Of a stretch of DNA of 64,000 bases, positions 1 to 8,826 are shown in pieces; position 1 is the stretch's first letter, and the number at the start of each line of letters is the position of its first letter. Origin of the DNA: Gammaproteobacteria bacterium. GTDB lineage: Bacteria; Pseudomonadota; Gammaproteobacteria; Chromatiales; Chromatiaceae. Location: contig JAABTK010000013.1 of the NCBI GenBank assembly GCA_011389885.1, positions 1 to 64,000 of the forward strand, in the 5' to 3' direction. Both the position numbers and the translations under genes were made by a program. The notes under the pieces were generated by a model. The model saw only the letters and a program-made list of their open reading frames with translations. It had not been told where the DNA came from and ran no database searches.

Positions 1-687
1 GGCCTTGATCATCGTTCCGGCCATCTTAGGCCGCTCAGGACGAACGCGCCGCCGTAAGCGGTTGATTCTACGCGCCAACGCGACCTATCTAACGCACTTA
101 TTTCAGGGTATTGGCCGGATGGATGACCAAGGCCGGATAGACCAGTCTTCATTATGATCTTCTGTGATAACCCAAAATAGCTTCATTTGCTTGGCCCAGT
201 CGCTCGAATCGCCGCCGATAAAGGCTACCGGATTTGGCGGCTCGGCGGCAAGTGCGGTCCGCCGGTGCTGGGGGCCTTGGAGTACACGCCTTGGCGGGTC
301 AGTAAAAGGCAAGGCACTGGCCGAGGGCGGGCTTGTTCGGGGCGCAGCGTGCGCGGGAATCCGCAGAGGACGCAGGGATGCGTTGCGATTTCCTGGCGGT
401 TGCTAAGGTGTCCCCTGAGTTGGGGCTTGGGGACCAGCGGTATGATGCGGCTCGCTGCGGCCAACCTTCCACAGCCACCCAAGCTTTTGGCCAAAATCCC
501 CGCTGGGTCCTCGGCGGCCTTTGCGTTCCCGATAGCCGTTGTTTCCGTTTCGGGCGCGCAGGCGCTCGGGTCGGTTTGCGTGCCGGCCGTTGCCAGTGGC
601 CGGCGGAAGCTTTAGCATCAGGGGTTTCGTTATGCGCCCTGCCTCCGCGCTTTGGCTGGCGGGATGGGCCCCAACCCGGAACGACCT
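1..687. other. Gene-poor leader region upstream of hemC
   Basis: I see no convincing gene here. Open frames exist on both strands but none resembles a known protein. The stretch holds a partial copy of the dispersed repeat that carries the palindrome ACACGCCTTGGCGTGT (277-296) and a short CGCAGAGGACGCAG repeat near 363-376. No strong promoter for hemC can be singled out. The left part could hold the degraded end of a gene cut by the window edge. Confidence 0.5.
277..297 (+). repeat. Partial copy of the 112-bp dispersed repeat
   Basis: The core TTGGAGTACACGCCTTGG is shared with the full copies at 10484-10595 and 26581-26692 and with a diverged partial copy near 43345. Only the left half of the hairpin core is kept here. 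Confidence 0.6.
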
Positions 688-1617
688 ATGACCGAGACTC
701 TTCGCATCGCCACCCGTAAATCCCCGCTGGCCCTGTGGCAGGCCGAGCATGTGGCCGCGCGGCTGCGGGAGCTGCATCCCGGCCTGGAGGTGGAGTTGGT
801 GGGGATGAGCACCAAGGGCGATAAGATCCTGGATACGCCGCTGGCCAAGATCGGCGGCAAGGGGCTGTTCGTGAAGGAGTTGGAGGAGGGGCTGTTCGAT
901 GGCGGCGCGGATATTGCTGTGCATTCCATGAAGGATGTGCCGGTGGAGTTCCCTGAAGGGCTGCACCTGCCGGTGATTATGGAGCGTCATGACCCGTGCG
1001 ACGCCTTTGTTGCGGGCCAGTATGCGGATGTGCCGGAGTTGCCTCAGGGTGCGCGGGTGGGGACGGCCAGCCTGCGCCGCCAATGCCAGTTGTTGGAGCG
1101 GCGGCCGGATTTGGAGATTCTGACCCTGCGCGGCAATGTGAACACCCGCTTGCGCAAGCTCGATGAGGGCGAGTTTGATGGCATCGTGCTGGCGGCCTCG
1201 GGGCTGAAGCGGCTGGGGTTCGATGCGCGCATCCGCAAGGCGCTGCCGCCGGAGGATAGCCTGCCGGCCATTGGCCAGGGTGCGTTGGGCATTGAGTGTC
1301 GGGTGGACGACGCGCGCGTGAATGCGCTGATCGCGCCGCTGCATCATCAGGCGACCGCTTGGCGGGTGGGCGCCGAGCGGGCCATGAATGCCCGCTTGCA
1401 GGGCGGCTGTCAGGTGCCCATCGCCGGTTATGCGGTGCTGGAGGACGGGCAGTTATGGCTGCGCGGTTTGGTGGGCGAGCCCGACGGCAGCCGGGTGATT
1501 CGGGGTGAGCGGCGGGGTCCGGTGGCGGAGGCCGAGGCCATGGGGACCTCCCTCGGCGAAGAGCTGCTGGCGGGCGGCGCCGATGCCATTTTGCAGGCGC
1601 TGTACGCGGCCCAATGA
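688..1617 (+). CDS. hemC: Porphobilinogen deaminase (hydroxymethylbilane synthase)
   Basis: Cytoplasmic enzyme that joins four porphobilinogen molecules into hydroxymethylbilane, the third common step of haem, sirohaem and bacteriochlorophyll synthesis. The 309-residue product begins [18 protein letters not shown], the usual N-terminus of the family, so I start at 688 and not at the upstream in-frame codon at 652. The motif [11 protein letters not shown] contains Cys241, which should carry the dipyrromethane cofactor. The substrate-binding stretch [11 protein letters not shown] and the HSMKDVP motif are present. Length matches the family. The stop overlaps the hemD start (ATGA), so the two genes are translationally coupled, as in other gammaproteobacteria. 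Identification is secure. Confidence 0.98.
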   Translation: MTETLRIATRKSPLALWQAEHVAARLRELHPGLEVELVGMSTKGDKILDTPLAKIGGKGLFVKELEEGLFDGGADIAVHSMKDVPVEFPEGLHLPVIMERHDPCDAFVAGQYADVPELPQGARVGTASLRRQCQLLERRPDLEILTLRGNVNTRLRKLDEGEFDGIVLAASGLKRLGFDARIRKALPPEDSLPAIGQGALGIECRVDDARVNALIAPLHHQATAWRVGAERAMNARLQGGCQVPIAGYAVLEDGQLWLRGLVGEPDGSRVIRGERRGPVAEAEAMGTSLGEELLAGGADAILQALYAAQ

Positions 1618-2381
1618 AGGCGCGGCCCGGGCTCGCAGGCCGGGGCGTGCTGGTGACCCGGGCCGCGCATCAGGCGGAGCCGTTGTGCGCCTTGATTACG
1701 GCCCGCGGCGGGCGGCCGATTCGGTTTCCGGCGTTGGAGATCGGCCCGGCCAGGGGCGCGGGGCCGGAGGCCTTATTGGCCGATGCCGCGCGCTCTGATC
1801 TGGCCGTCTTCGTCAGTCCCAATGCGGTGGAGTTCGGTCTGCGGGCGCTGGGCGGGCGTTTGCCGCAGGGCCTGAAGGCGGCGGGGGTGGGGCGCGCCAC
1901 AGCGCGGGCCTTGGCGGCCGGCGGGGTGGAAAGCCCCCTGCGGCCGGCCGCCGGATTCGACAGCGAGGCGCTGCTCGCCCTGCCCGAGATGCAGCAAATG
2001 GCGGGGCGACGGGTGCTGATCTTTCGCGGCAACGAGGGCCGCCCGCTGCTCGGCGATAGCCTCAGGGCGCGGGGCGCGGAGGTGCATTATGCCGAGGTCT
2101 ACCGCCGCAGCTGTCCGCAGACCGACCCGGCGCCCCTGATCCGCTGTTGGCCCGAGGCGGTGGATCGGGTCGCCCTTTCCAGCGTTCAGGCCCTGGAGCA
2201 TTTGGTGCAGATGCTGGGAGACGCCGGCCGCCCGCTGCTGAACGAGACCCCGGCGACGGCGGTCAGCGAGCGCATGGCCGCGCGCGCCGCGGGGCTGGGG
2301 TTGAAGCGGGTCGTGCGCGCCGCCTCGGCGCATGATGAAGATGTGGCGGCGGCGCTGGAGGCGGTGTCTGCGCCGCTATGA
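1614..2381 (+). CDS. hemD: Uroporphyrinogen-III synthase
   Basis: Closes and inverts ring D of hydroxymethylbilane to give uroporphyrinogen III. The protein has 255 residues, normal for HemD. The family is poorly conserved. Supporting features are the N-terminal [13 protein letters not shown], the stretch [14 protein letters not shown], the segment [13 protein letters not shown], and [13 protein letters not shown] in the second domain, all in their expected order. It overlaps hemC by four bases. The hemX and hemY genes that often follow in gammaproteobacteria are absent here: about 180 bp of spacer follows instead. Sequence plus position make the call firm. Confidence 0.93.
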   Translation: MKARPGLAGRGVLVTRAAHQAEPLCALITARGGRPIRFPALEIGPARGAGPEALLADAARSDLAVFVSPNAVEFGLRALGGRLPQGLKAAGVGRATARALAAGGVESPLRPAAGFDSEALLALPEMQQMAGRRVLIFRGNEGRPLLGDSLRARGAEVHYAEVYRRSCPQTDPAPLIRCWPEAVDRVALSSVQALEHLVQMLGDAGRPLLNETPATAVSERMAARAAGLGLKRVVRAASAHDEDVAAALEAVSAPL

Positions 2382-2561
2382 ATAATCGCAAAGGCGTTTT
2401 GTGAGGCGCGCGGCCGCATCCGGCAAGGGCGGCGCACCCCGGTTTAGGGCGGTCTGCCGCTCTGGGTTTTGCCCCTTGGCGCTGTTTGCTGGTCTTTGCG
2501 TCCTTTTGCGTTTTAATCGGCGCGGGGGGCGCTTTCCTCTATTTGGAGTCGATCACCTGCA

Positions 2562-3428
2562 ATGAATCCGCCCATCTATATCATCGGCTGCGGCTATCTC
2601 GGTCAGCGCCTGGCGCGGGTCTATCTGGCCGCGGACGCCGAGGTTTACGGCCTGGTCAGTAGCCCGGAGAGCGCTCAGCGGCTCGAAGCCCCGGGCATTC
2701 GGCCGCTGGTGCACGATTTGGATTCCGATGATCCGCCGCCGGTTGTTGTCAACGGCGCCTGGGTGTTCTATTTCGCGCCGCCGCCGCGCCACGGGGTGCA
2801 AGATCAGCGGCTGGCGGGCTTTCTTGAGGGCTTGCAGGGGCGGCCGGGGCGGGTGCTCTATATCAGCACCACCGGGGTCTATGGCGACTGTGACGGGGCC
2901 TGGGTGGACGAGGGGCGGCCGCTGAACCCGCAGGCGGATCGGGCCAAGCGCCGCGCCGATGCGGAGCGGGTATTGGCCGACTGGGGGCGGCGCAACGGCG
3001 TGGATACGGTGGTGCTGCGCGCCGCCGGCATATACGGCCCCGGCCGGCTGCCGCTGGAGCGCCTGCGCCAGGGTCTGCCGCTGGTGCGGGAGGAGGAGGC
3101 GCCCTTCACCAACCGCATCCATGTAGACGATTTGGCGGAACTCTGCCGCCTGGCCATGGCGAAGGCCCCGGCCGGGGCGGTGTACAACGCCGCCGATGGG
3201 CGCCCGAGCAGCATGACGGACTATTTCAACCGCCTGGCGGATCTGGCCGGGTTGGCGCGGCCGCCGGTGCTGTCGCTGGAACAGGCGGCGGCGGAGCTGT
3301 CGGCCGGGATGATGTCCTACATGCGGGAGTCGCGGCGGTTGAGCAACCAAAAGGCGGTGACGGAACTGGGGATGCGCTTTCGTTATCCGGGCCTGACGGA
3401 GGGCTTGGCCGCTTGCTTTGAGGCTTGA
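2562..3428 (+). CDS. NAD(P)-binding SDR-family protein, YeeZ-like
   Basis: A 288-residue atypical short-chain dehydrogenase/reductase. The N-terminus IIGCGYLGQRLARVYL is a glycine-rich Rossmann nucleotide-binding loop directly after the start codon. YISTTGVYGDCDGAWVDE resembles the catalytic Ser/Thr region of extended SDRs, and LRAAGIYGPGRLPLERL and NRIHVDDLAEL are typical of sugar epimerase relatives. Proteins like E. coli YeeZ share this layout; substrate and product are not established. It lies 180 bp after hemD on the same strand. The spacer contains a TTTGCGTCCTTTTGCG repeat, so co-transcription is uncertain. Confidence 0.85.
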   Translation: MNPPIYIIGCGYLGQRLARVYLAADAEVYGLVSSPESAQRLEAPGIRPLVHDLDSDDPPPVVVNGAWVFYFAPPPRHGVQDQRLAGFLEGLQGRPGRVLYISTTGVYGDCDGAWVDEGRPLNPQADRAKRRADAERVLADWGRRNGVDTVVLRAAGIYGPGRLPLERLRQGLPLVREEEAPFTNRIHVDDLAELCRLAMAKAPAGAVYNAADGRPSSMTDYFNRLADLAGLARPPVLSLEQAAAELSAGMMSYMRESRRLSNQKAVTELGMRFRYPGLTEGLAACFEA

Positions 3429-3838
3429 AGTGGCGCGGCGGCGGCTTTGGCTTGGGTATAACGCAAAGGGCGCGGAGGGGCTCCTTTCCGATTCGTGTGG
3501 GCGGCGGGACCAGCGCGGCGATGCGGTCGATCAGTTCGAGCGGAGAGAGGATGAGTTCGGTCCGCCCATCAACGGTTTTCGCAGCTAACGGCAATCATCA
3601 GCGGCGCACGCCTTTTGCGCGTCCGCTGGATGGTTGCCGGGGAAGGGTTCCCCAGCGGCCCTGGCGGGTCTGTTGGTGTTGTCAGGTTATTGGACAGCGC
3701 GGGCCTTCAATAGGTGGGTGTCCTATTGTGTTTCGCTATTGTGTTTCGGCAGGTCTCGGTCCCGCACTGAGGGCAGGTCAAAGGAAAAATCCGCCGGGCG
3801 CGGATTTTCGCCTAAGCCCTCATGGAGGAGGGTGAGTC

Positions 3839-3897
3839 TAGGCTGTCGAAAACAGCCAATTTCCACGATTTTCGGCGCCCCGGCTTTCGTGTAAAAA
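3839..3897 (+). repeat. TAGGCTGTCGAAA-family repeat
   Basis: This copy starts TAGGCTGTCGAAA and continues through GATTTTCGG and CCCCGGCTTTC, the same order of blocks as at 26123-26175. The first 13 bases also occur at 4228-4240. The left terminus of the element at 43477-43709 carries the same end, so these look like partial copies of one element family. Confidence 0.7.
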
Positions 3898-3901
3898 AGT
3901 C

Positions 3902-3982
3902 GGATAGGATGCGCCGAGTGCCGCGAGGCGCATCACAAAGCCCGAAGCGATGCGCCTCGTTTCTCTCGGCACATCCTATACC
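3902..3982. repeat. Long imperfect inverted repeat (REP-like hairpin)
   Basis: The left arm is GGATAGGATGCGCCGAG then GCGAGGCGCATC (3902-3934). A 14-base loop follows. The right arm is GATGCGCCTCG then CTCGGCACATCCTATACC (3949-3982). The arms are complementary with a few mismatches and a small internal bulge. Translated, this repeat type gives the phrase IGCAERNEAH, often seen in spurious ORFs of repeat-rich genomes. A shorter relative lies at 4139-4178. Confidence 0.75.
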
Positions 3983-4061
3983 AGACGCGAGGAGCGCGAT
4001 GGGCATGCGCTCCCCCGGTCATTGGTTTTGGTCGCTATCTGTCAGCGCCGTGCCCATCGAA

Positions 4062-4132
4062 GGCGCCCGTGATGGGCGCGGCGCTGAAAGGTTGGTGATC
4101 TTTGAAAGTTTGCGGGAGCGCCTTTGCCCATC
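4062..4132 (-). repeat. Dispersed repeat, GCTCCCGCAA family, inverted copy
   Basis: The reverse complement of this stretch shares ordered blocks (GGCGCTCCCGCAA, TCAAAGA, CAACC, TCAGCGC, GCGCCCAT) with 10411-10483 and 55459-55529. The ends form an inverted repeat around GGGCGC. Confidence 0.75.
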
Positions 4133-4138
4133 CCGCGG

Positions 4139-4178
4139 CTATGATGCGCCTCGCTGCGCTCGGCGCATCCTATGCGTT
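4139..4178. repeat. Short REP-like hairpin
   Basis: GATGCGCCTCG and CGGCGCATCCTAT form a hairpin related to the longer inverted repeat at 3902-3982. Here the two arms sit close together with CTGCGC between them. Confidence 0.65.
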
Positions 4179-4423
4179 TTTTTGATCCCAAAGCCGGGGG
4201 GGTCGGGCATGCGGGCGAGGGTCCGCCTAGGCTGTCGAAAGGCTCTCCCGGTTTGGCTTGCGGTTTTTTTCCCTGCGGACCGCGGCGCGGTCGAGGCGGC
4301 ATTCCCATGCGGCGCATGGGAACGAGGGGGAGGCCTTTGCGCCCTTTGCGTGGCTTCTTTGCGCCCTTTGCGTTATACAGCCCCCAAACATTCCCCCGCC
4401 TGCCGGGGTTTTCGTGGGCTTCT

Positions 4424-5134
4424 TTAGTAGGCGAGGCAGAGCACGGTCAGTTCGGCGTTGCAGTTGTTGTTGCTGTAGTCGATCCAGCCTTCGTTGGTGG
4501 CGCCGGGGCTGCCGTAGTGGCCCTGATCGTAGGCGTCGTCTGAGGTCCAGAAGCTGCACGAGTCGTAGTTCCAGAGGCCGCGCGAGCTGGAGCCCGACCA
4601 CCAGCCGTCTTTGGTGACGCCGAGGTCGGATAGGCTGAAGTCGATTTGGCCGTCCATCAGGTCTTCCCAGTCGTCGGCGATCTTGGTGTCGTAGGCGCCG
4701 GCGACGATGGGCACATAGCGCGGCACCCCGTGGGTGAAGGGGAACTTTACGATGGGGTCGTTTTGATGCAGGGAGATGAAGGCGATGGAGTTTTGGTAGC
4801 GGGCCGGCTGGTTGCTGGCGCACAGTTCGTCCACCGCCATGCGGGGGTCGGCGGCGCTGCCCGCGAGGTTGCCGGTATGGCGTCCGGGGGCGGCGTAGAG
4901 CCGCATTTGGGTGGTGGGTTCGGTCTCGCTGTAGCGATAGGGCACGAAGGCCTTTCTTTTGTTGCTCCAGGTGAGCTTCATCCAGTAAAAGTCGTTTTCC
5001 ACCCGCACGTCTTCGCAGTAGATGGTGGTGCGGTCGTCCACGAAGCATTGGGCATTGGCCAAATCGACGTCCACCGCGCCCGCAGCGGCGGAGAGCAAGC
5101 CGAGGAGTGCTGAAAAAGCGAGTGTTGGTTTCAT
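4424..5134 (-). CDS. Secreted protein with a C-type-lectin-like (DUF1554-like) C-terminal domain
   Basis: The product has 236 residues. Residues 1-20 (MKPTLAFSALLGLLSAAAGA) form a clear Sec signal peptide. The mature part starts with about 100 residues containing the Cys pair AQCFVDDRTTIYCEDV and many aromatic residues. The C-terminal half contains WWSGSSSRGLWNYDSCSFW, then GHYGSPGATNEGWIDY and a terminal pattern CNAELTVLCLAY. This W-S/T-G / C-x-W / C-x(n)-LYC layout resembles the DUF1554 and endostatin/C-type-lectin fold found in secreted bacterial proteins. It probably binds a ligand outside the cell. The function is unknown. It stands alone, flanked by repeat-rich spacers. A weak AGGA lies before the start. 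Confidence 0.7.
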   Translation of the reverse strand: MKPTLAFSALLGLLSAAAGAVDVDLANAQCFVDDRTTIYCEDVRVENDFYWMKLTWSNKRKAFVPYRYSETEPTTQMRLYAAPGRHTGNLAGSAADPRMAVDELCASNQPARYQNSIAFISLHQNDPIVKFPFTHGVPRYVPIVAGAYDTKIADDWEDLMDGQIDFSLSDLGVTKDGWWSGSSSRGLWNYDSCSFWTSDDAYDQGHYGSPGATNEGWIDYSNNNCNAELTVLCLAY

Positions 5135-5559
5135 GTTTTCGGTCCTGTGGTCTCTGGGCGCCCGGGCCGTTAGGGCGGCGGCGGGGCTCGGTGGACCGGG
5201 GCGCCTTGCGCTGGGTCCCGGTCCGGCTGGGCTGAGTTTAAAGCGTTTTCAGTGGTTTGGTCTCTAACTCACTGGGAAAATTGCGATTCCCATCGGTTTT
5301 CCCCTATGGTAGGCGAATCCGCACGGATAATCTAGTAGGCCTGCGCAGAAATAACGCAAACAAGGCCATTTAGAAACGCGGAGGACCCCAAAGTGCGCGG
5401 AGGGGGGGTGATTGAAGAATTTCGGCGCCGGTTGATCAACAGTCCCGGCCGCGGCCTTCTCCTAGGGGAGGGGGATGGCCGCCGAGGTTATTCTGAGTGC
5501 CCTGCGTGGCGCGAGCGCCTGGGTTGTGTCCGTGACTTAGGCGCGGCTGTGCTGGCCCG
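5135..5559. other. Intergenic spacer
   Basis: No gene is visible. The part next to 5134 should hold the promoter of the secreted protein. Around 5331-5356 the sequence CTAGTAGGCCTGCGC followed by AACGCAAAC resembles a stretch at 10274-10302. The right end carries the gene-end motif described at 5538. Confidence 0.5.
5538..5558 (-). repeat. Gene-end motif, copy 1 (GCGCGGCTGTGCT core)
   Basis: The motif TAGGCGCGGCTGTGCTGGCCC ends one base before the stop codon of the minus-strand gene at 5560. Copies sit just past the stop of the gene at 6879 and across the stop of the gene at 10694. Confidence 0.65.
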
Positions 5560-6774
5560 TCACTGGGAGTCGCCGCCGCCCGGCTGGCGGCCCCAGGCGG
5601 CGAACACCGGGTCGGATACGGGGGTTTGGGCCGCGTATTTGTCGTCTTGGGGTCGCGGCAGGCCGCGCATGGAGTAGGAGCCGAGTTGCTCGAAGGCCTC
5701 GGTGCGGAGAAAGAGGTCGAGCACCAGGCCGAGGCGCTCGAATTCGTGCATTAGGGTCCAGAGCTTGATCGCCTTGGGCGGGAACCAGCGGTTGGAGAAG
5801 GTTACGACGAAGATGCCGCCGGGGCGCAGCACCCGCGCCGTTTCGCGGAATACGCTAATGGGGTCGATTAGGTATTCCACCGACAGGTTGCAGACCACGG
5901 CGTCGAAGCGCGCGGTGTCGAAGGGCAGGGCGGGGTCGGCGTTGAGGTCTTGGCGCAGGTGTTCGGTGAGGCGCGGGTTGAGCGCCAGTTCTTCCGTGTT
6001 CATCCCCAGGCCGACCACCTCGGCGAAGGCCGTGTCTTGCGGCAGGTGGGATTGGCAACTGCTCATTAGGTCCAGCAGTCGGCCGCCGGCGGGCAGCTTT
6101 TCCCGCAGCAGGTCGGCAATCACCCCGGAGGCCGTGGCATCGATATGGGGCAGGGTGCGTGTCATGTTATAGAAGCGCTCGTCGGCCGAGGCGTCGGGGC
6201 GTTCGAAGGCATCCGCCGGCCATTCGGTCGGGGGGCGGTCTGTGTCGCGGGCCTGCATCCCCGGACCCTTTTCGGTCACGGCCTCCACCCAGTCGTTGCA
6301 GCGGCCGCCGCGTTCGTCTTGGGCCGCCTCGAATGCGATGAGGCGGCCGCTCAGACGCAGTTTTCGGCCGGCCAAGGGGTGGTTGAGGTCGAAGCGCAAA
6401 TGCTCCGCCGCGCGTTCGATGCACAGCGCCGGCCGATAATCGCCGGCAAAGTAGCCGGGCAGCCCCTGGAGTATGCCGATCGGGTAGATGCGTCCCGCCT
6501 CCGGTTGGAGTTGCATGCCGCGCAGGAATTGGCGATTGAATTGCTCGGGCCGCACCCGCACCACTTTGTCGGCGCTGCGCGGGGGGATGCTGTCCCATTC
6601 GGCGATTTCGGCGACCGCGGTTGCGCCCGGCGGCAGGCCCTTCAAGGCTTCCAGCCCTGGGGGATAGACATCCCGCCAGAAGTTGGCCTTGGGCAGGTAG
6701 ACCGCGTCCCGGTGGTCGGCGTGGTCGCTGCTCCATTGCAGCTCCAGGGTGATGTTGGCGTTATCGCTCGGCAT
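5560..6774 (-). CDS. FKBP/SlyD-like domain fused to a SAM-dependent methyltransferase
   Basis: A 404-residue two-domain protein. Around residues 85-150 it has FKBP-type peptidyl-prolyl isomerase features: IYPIGILQGLPGYF followed by RFDLNHPLAGRKLRLSGRL, the flap-like signature of SlyD/FkpA proteins. Residues about 205-385 form a class I methyltransferase with GRLLDLMSSCQSHLP as motif I, FDAVVCNLSVEYL as motif IV and RVLRPGGIFVVTFSNRW as motif V. The DLMSSxxSHLP variant of motif I is known from a group of uncharacterised methyltransferases; the usual GxGxG is missing. An isomerase domain joined to a methyltransferase suggests a methyltransferase that handles or folds protein, but this is inference. 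It lies 104 bp downstream of prmC on the same strand. Confidence 0.8.
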   Translation of the reverse strand: MPSDNANITLELQWSSDHADHRDAVYLPKANFWRDVYPPGLEALKGLPPGATAVAEIAEWDSIPPRSADKVVRVRPEQFNRQFLRGMQLQPEAGRIYPIGILQGLPGYFAGDYRPALCIERAAEHLRFDLNHPLAGRKLRLSGRLIAFEAAQDERGGRCNDWVEAVTEKGPGMQARDTDRPPTEWPADAFERPDASADERFYNMTRTLPHIDATASGVIADLLREKLPAGGRLLDLMSSCQSHLPQDTAFAEVVGLGMNTEELALNPRLTEHLRQDLNADPALPFDTARFDAVVCNLSVEYLIDPISVFRETARVLRPGGIFVVTFSNRWFPPKAIKLWTLMHEFERLGLVLDLFLRTEAFEQLGSYSMRGLPRPQDDKYAAQTPVSDPVFAAWGRQPGGGDSQ

Positions 6775-6841
6775 GCTGGGCTTCCCGGTGATCGATTTTT
6801 TGTCTAGGACGAATAGGGCCTGATGGCGGAAGAATAAACCC

Positions 6842-6863
6842 TAGGCGCGGCTGTGCTAGGCCC
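6842..6863 (-). repeat. Gene-end motif, copy 2 (GCGCGGCTGTGCT core)
   Basis: It is nearly identical over about 21 bases to 5538-5558. It lies 15 bases beyond the stop codon of prmC, in the spacer before the FKBP-methyltransferase gene. Confidence 0.65.
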
Positions 6864-6878
6864 TGTAGCGGGGTGGCT

Positions 6879-7739
6879 TCACGCCGGGGCTTGGGCGGCG
6901 GTGACGCGGTCGTGGCCGGCGGGGTCGCGGTGGGTTTCGAGGCCGCGGTAGCCGTCGGCTTGGAGGAGCCGGCGCACCGCGCGGCCTTGGTCGTAGCCGT
7001 GTTCGAGCAGCAGCCGGCCGGCGGGGGCGAGATGGGCGCGGGCCTGGGGGATGATCTCGCGCAGCGCGTCGAGGCCGTCCGGGCCGGCCTTGAGCGCCGC
7101 CTGCGGCTCCCAGGGCAGGTCGCCCTGTTTGAGGCGGGGGTCGTCGGCGCGCACATAGGGCGGATTGGAGAGGATGAGGTGAAAGCGCTGCCGGGGGGGG
7201 AGCGCCTGGCACCAGTGCCCGCTCCCGGTGTCGATGTTGTGCAGGCCCAGGCGGCGGAAGTTGCGGCGCGCCACGTCTAGCGCGGCCGGCGCGGCCTCGG
7301 TGGCGAATACCTGACAGCGGCGGCAGCTTTGGGCCACGGCTGCGGCCACGGCCCCGCTGCCGGTGCCGAGGTCGGCGATTCGGGCTTCGGCGATGCCTTG
7401 GAGGTGGCCCAGGGCCAATTCCGCCAGGAGTTCGGTCTCCGGGCGCGGGATCAGGGTGTCGGGGGTGACCTCTAGGCGCATGGACCAAAATTCGCGGTAG
7501 CCCAGGATATAGGCCAAGGGTTCGCCGGCGAGGCGGCGCTGCACGGCCTGCTCGAAGGCGCGCACCTGTTGCGCCGGGGGCTGTTTCTCCGGCCAGGCGA
7601 ATAGGTAGGTGCGCGGCTTGTCCAGCGCGGCCGCCAATAGCACCTCGGTTTCGAGGCGGGCGTTGGCGTGGGGCAGGGCCTCGAGCCGCCCCGCGGCGTC
7701 GCGCACCAGTTGTTGGATGCCGGGGGCGGTTTCGGCCAT
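6879..7739 (-). CDS. prmC: Peptide chain release factor N5-glutamine methyltransferase
   Basis: Methylates the glutamine of the GGQ motif of release factors RF1 and RF2, which increases peptide release at stop codons. The 286-residue protein has the N-terminal helical substrate-binding domain (residues 1-80) followed by a class I methyltransferase domain. IADLGTGSGAVAAAVAQ binds SAM, and LILSNPPYV is the NPPY motif that orients the target glutamine. The sequence LIPRPETELL before motif I is also typical. It starts 7 bp after prfA, whose product is its substrate, in the conserved hemA-prfA-prmC order. Confidence 0.97.
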   Translation of the reverse strand: MAETAPGIQQLVRDAAGRLEALPHANARLETEVLLAAALDKPRTYLFAWPEKQPPAQQVRAFEQAVQRRLAGEPLAYILGYREFWSMRLEVTPDTLIPRPETELLAELALGHLQGIAEARIADLGTGSGAVAAAVAQSCRRCQVFATEAAPAALDVARRNFRRLGLHNIDTGSGHWCQALPPRQRFHLILSNPPYVRADDPRLKQGDLPWEPQAALKAGPDGLDALREIIPQARAHLAPAGRLLLEHGYDQGRAVRRLLQADGYRGLETHRDPAGHDRVTAAQAPA

Positions 7740-7746
7740 GTTCGGG

Positions 7747-8826
7747 TCAGGCCTCGGACAGGGCCGTTAGCTGTTCGGCTTGGTGTTCCCGGCGCAGCGG
7801 GTCGATGACCTGGTCGAGTGCCCCCGTCATGACCTCGTCGAGCTTGTACAGGGTGAGGTTGATGCGGTGGTCGGTGAGCCGGTTTTGCGGGAAATTGTAG
7901 GTGCGGATGCGTTCGGAGCGGTCGCCGCTGCCCACTTGGAGTTTGCGCGTTTGGGCCTGCTCGGTGGCTTGCTCCTCGCGCGCCCCCGAAAGCAGCCGGG
8001 CGCGCAGCAGGGCGATGGCGCGGGCGCGGTTTTTGTGCTGCGAGCGCTCGTCCTGGCATTCCACCACGATGCCGCTGGGCAGGTGGGTGATGCGCACCGC
8101 CGAGTCGGTTTTGTTCACATGCTGGCCGCCGGCGCCCGAGGCGCGGTAGGTATCGACGCGCAGGTCGCCGGGGTTGATGTCTACATCGCCGATCTCTTCG
8201 GCCTCCGGCAGGATGGCCACGGTGCAGGCCGAGGTGTGAATGCGGCCTTGGGATTCGGTTTCGGGCACGCGCTGGACGCGGTGGGCGCCGGATTCGAATT
8301 TAAGCCGCGAATAGACGTTGCGCCCGCTGATGCGGCAGACGATTTCCTTGTAGCCGCCTTGGTCGCCCTCGCTCACCGAGATGGTCTCCACCTGCCAGAC
8401 CTGGGCTTCGGCGTAGCGCAGGTACATGCGCAGCAGATCGGCGGCGAACAGGGCGGCCTCGGCGCCGCCCGTGCCGGCGCGGATTTCGAGAAAGATATTG
8501 CGTTCGTCGTCCGGGTCCGGCGGGATTAGCAGTAGTTGCAGCTCGGGCTCCAGGGCCTCGCGCTGGCGCTCCGCCGCGGCCAGTTCCTCTTGTGCGAGTT
8601 CGGCCATTTCCGGGTCGGCCAGCATCTCGCGTGCGCCCTCGGCGGCGGCCTCCAGGTCGCAATAGCGTTGGAAGCAGTCCACCACGGGCTCCAGTTGGGC
8701 GTATTCCTGGCTCAGGTGGCGGAATTGCTCCTGGTCGCCCTGGATTTGCGGCTCCGCCAGCAGGGCGGTGATTTCTTCGAAGCGCTCTCCAAGGTGGTCC
8801 AGCTTGCCGCGGATCGATGGCTTCAT
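7747..8826 (-). CDS. prfA: Peptide chain release factor 1
   Basis: Class I release factor that reads UAA and UAG in the ribosomal A site and triggers hydrolysis of peptidyl-tRNA. The protein has 359 residues, normal for RF1. The catalytic GGQ lies in [19 protein letters not shown]. An RF1-type acidic N-terminal domain and the region [18 protein letters not shown] precede it. The start overlaps the hemA stop by four bases (ATGA), and prmC follows after 7 bp. Translation coupling from hemA is likely. Confidence 0.98.
   Translation of the reverse strand: MKPSIRGKLDHLGERFEEITALLAEPQIQGDQEQFRHLSQEYAQLEPVVDCFQRYCDLEAAAEGAREMLADPEMAELAQEELAAAERQREALEPELQLLLIPPDPDDERNIFLEIRAGTGGAEAALFAADLLRMYLRYAEAQVWQVETISVSEGDQGGYKEIVCRISGRNVYSRLKFESGAHRVQRVPETESQGRIHTSACTVAILPEAEEIGDVDINPGDLRVDTYRASGAGGQHVNKTDSAVRITHLPSGIVVECQDERSQHKNRARAIALLRARLLSGAREEQATEQAQTRKLQVGSGDRSERIRTYNFPQNRLTDHRINLTLYKLDEVMTGALDQVIDPLRREHQAEQLTALSEA

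Larger units (their letters stand above)
3429..4423. other. One-kilobase intergenic region built from dispersed repeats
   Basis: No open frame here looks like a protein; the longest ones translate repeat DNA. The stretch holds an AACGCAAAGGGCGCGGAG repeat near 3461-3478, two copies of the TAGGCTGTCGAAA family, a long imperfect hairpin, a shorter relative of that hairpin, a copy of the GCTCCCGCAA family, and TTTGCGCCCTTTGCG repeats near 4337-4375. It reads as an accumulation site for several repeat families. Confidence 0.75.

Noticed and set aside
403-1347. Long minus-strand open frame across hemC
   Set aside because: It is the antisense shadow of a high-GC gene; its translation is His/Arg/Gln-rich and matches no family.
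3822-4427. 201-codon plus-strand open frame
   Set aside because: It reads through several dispersed repeats and yields phrases typical of translated REP DNA.
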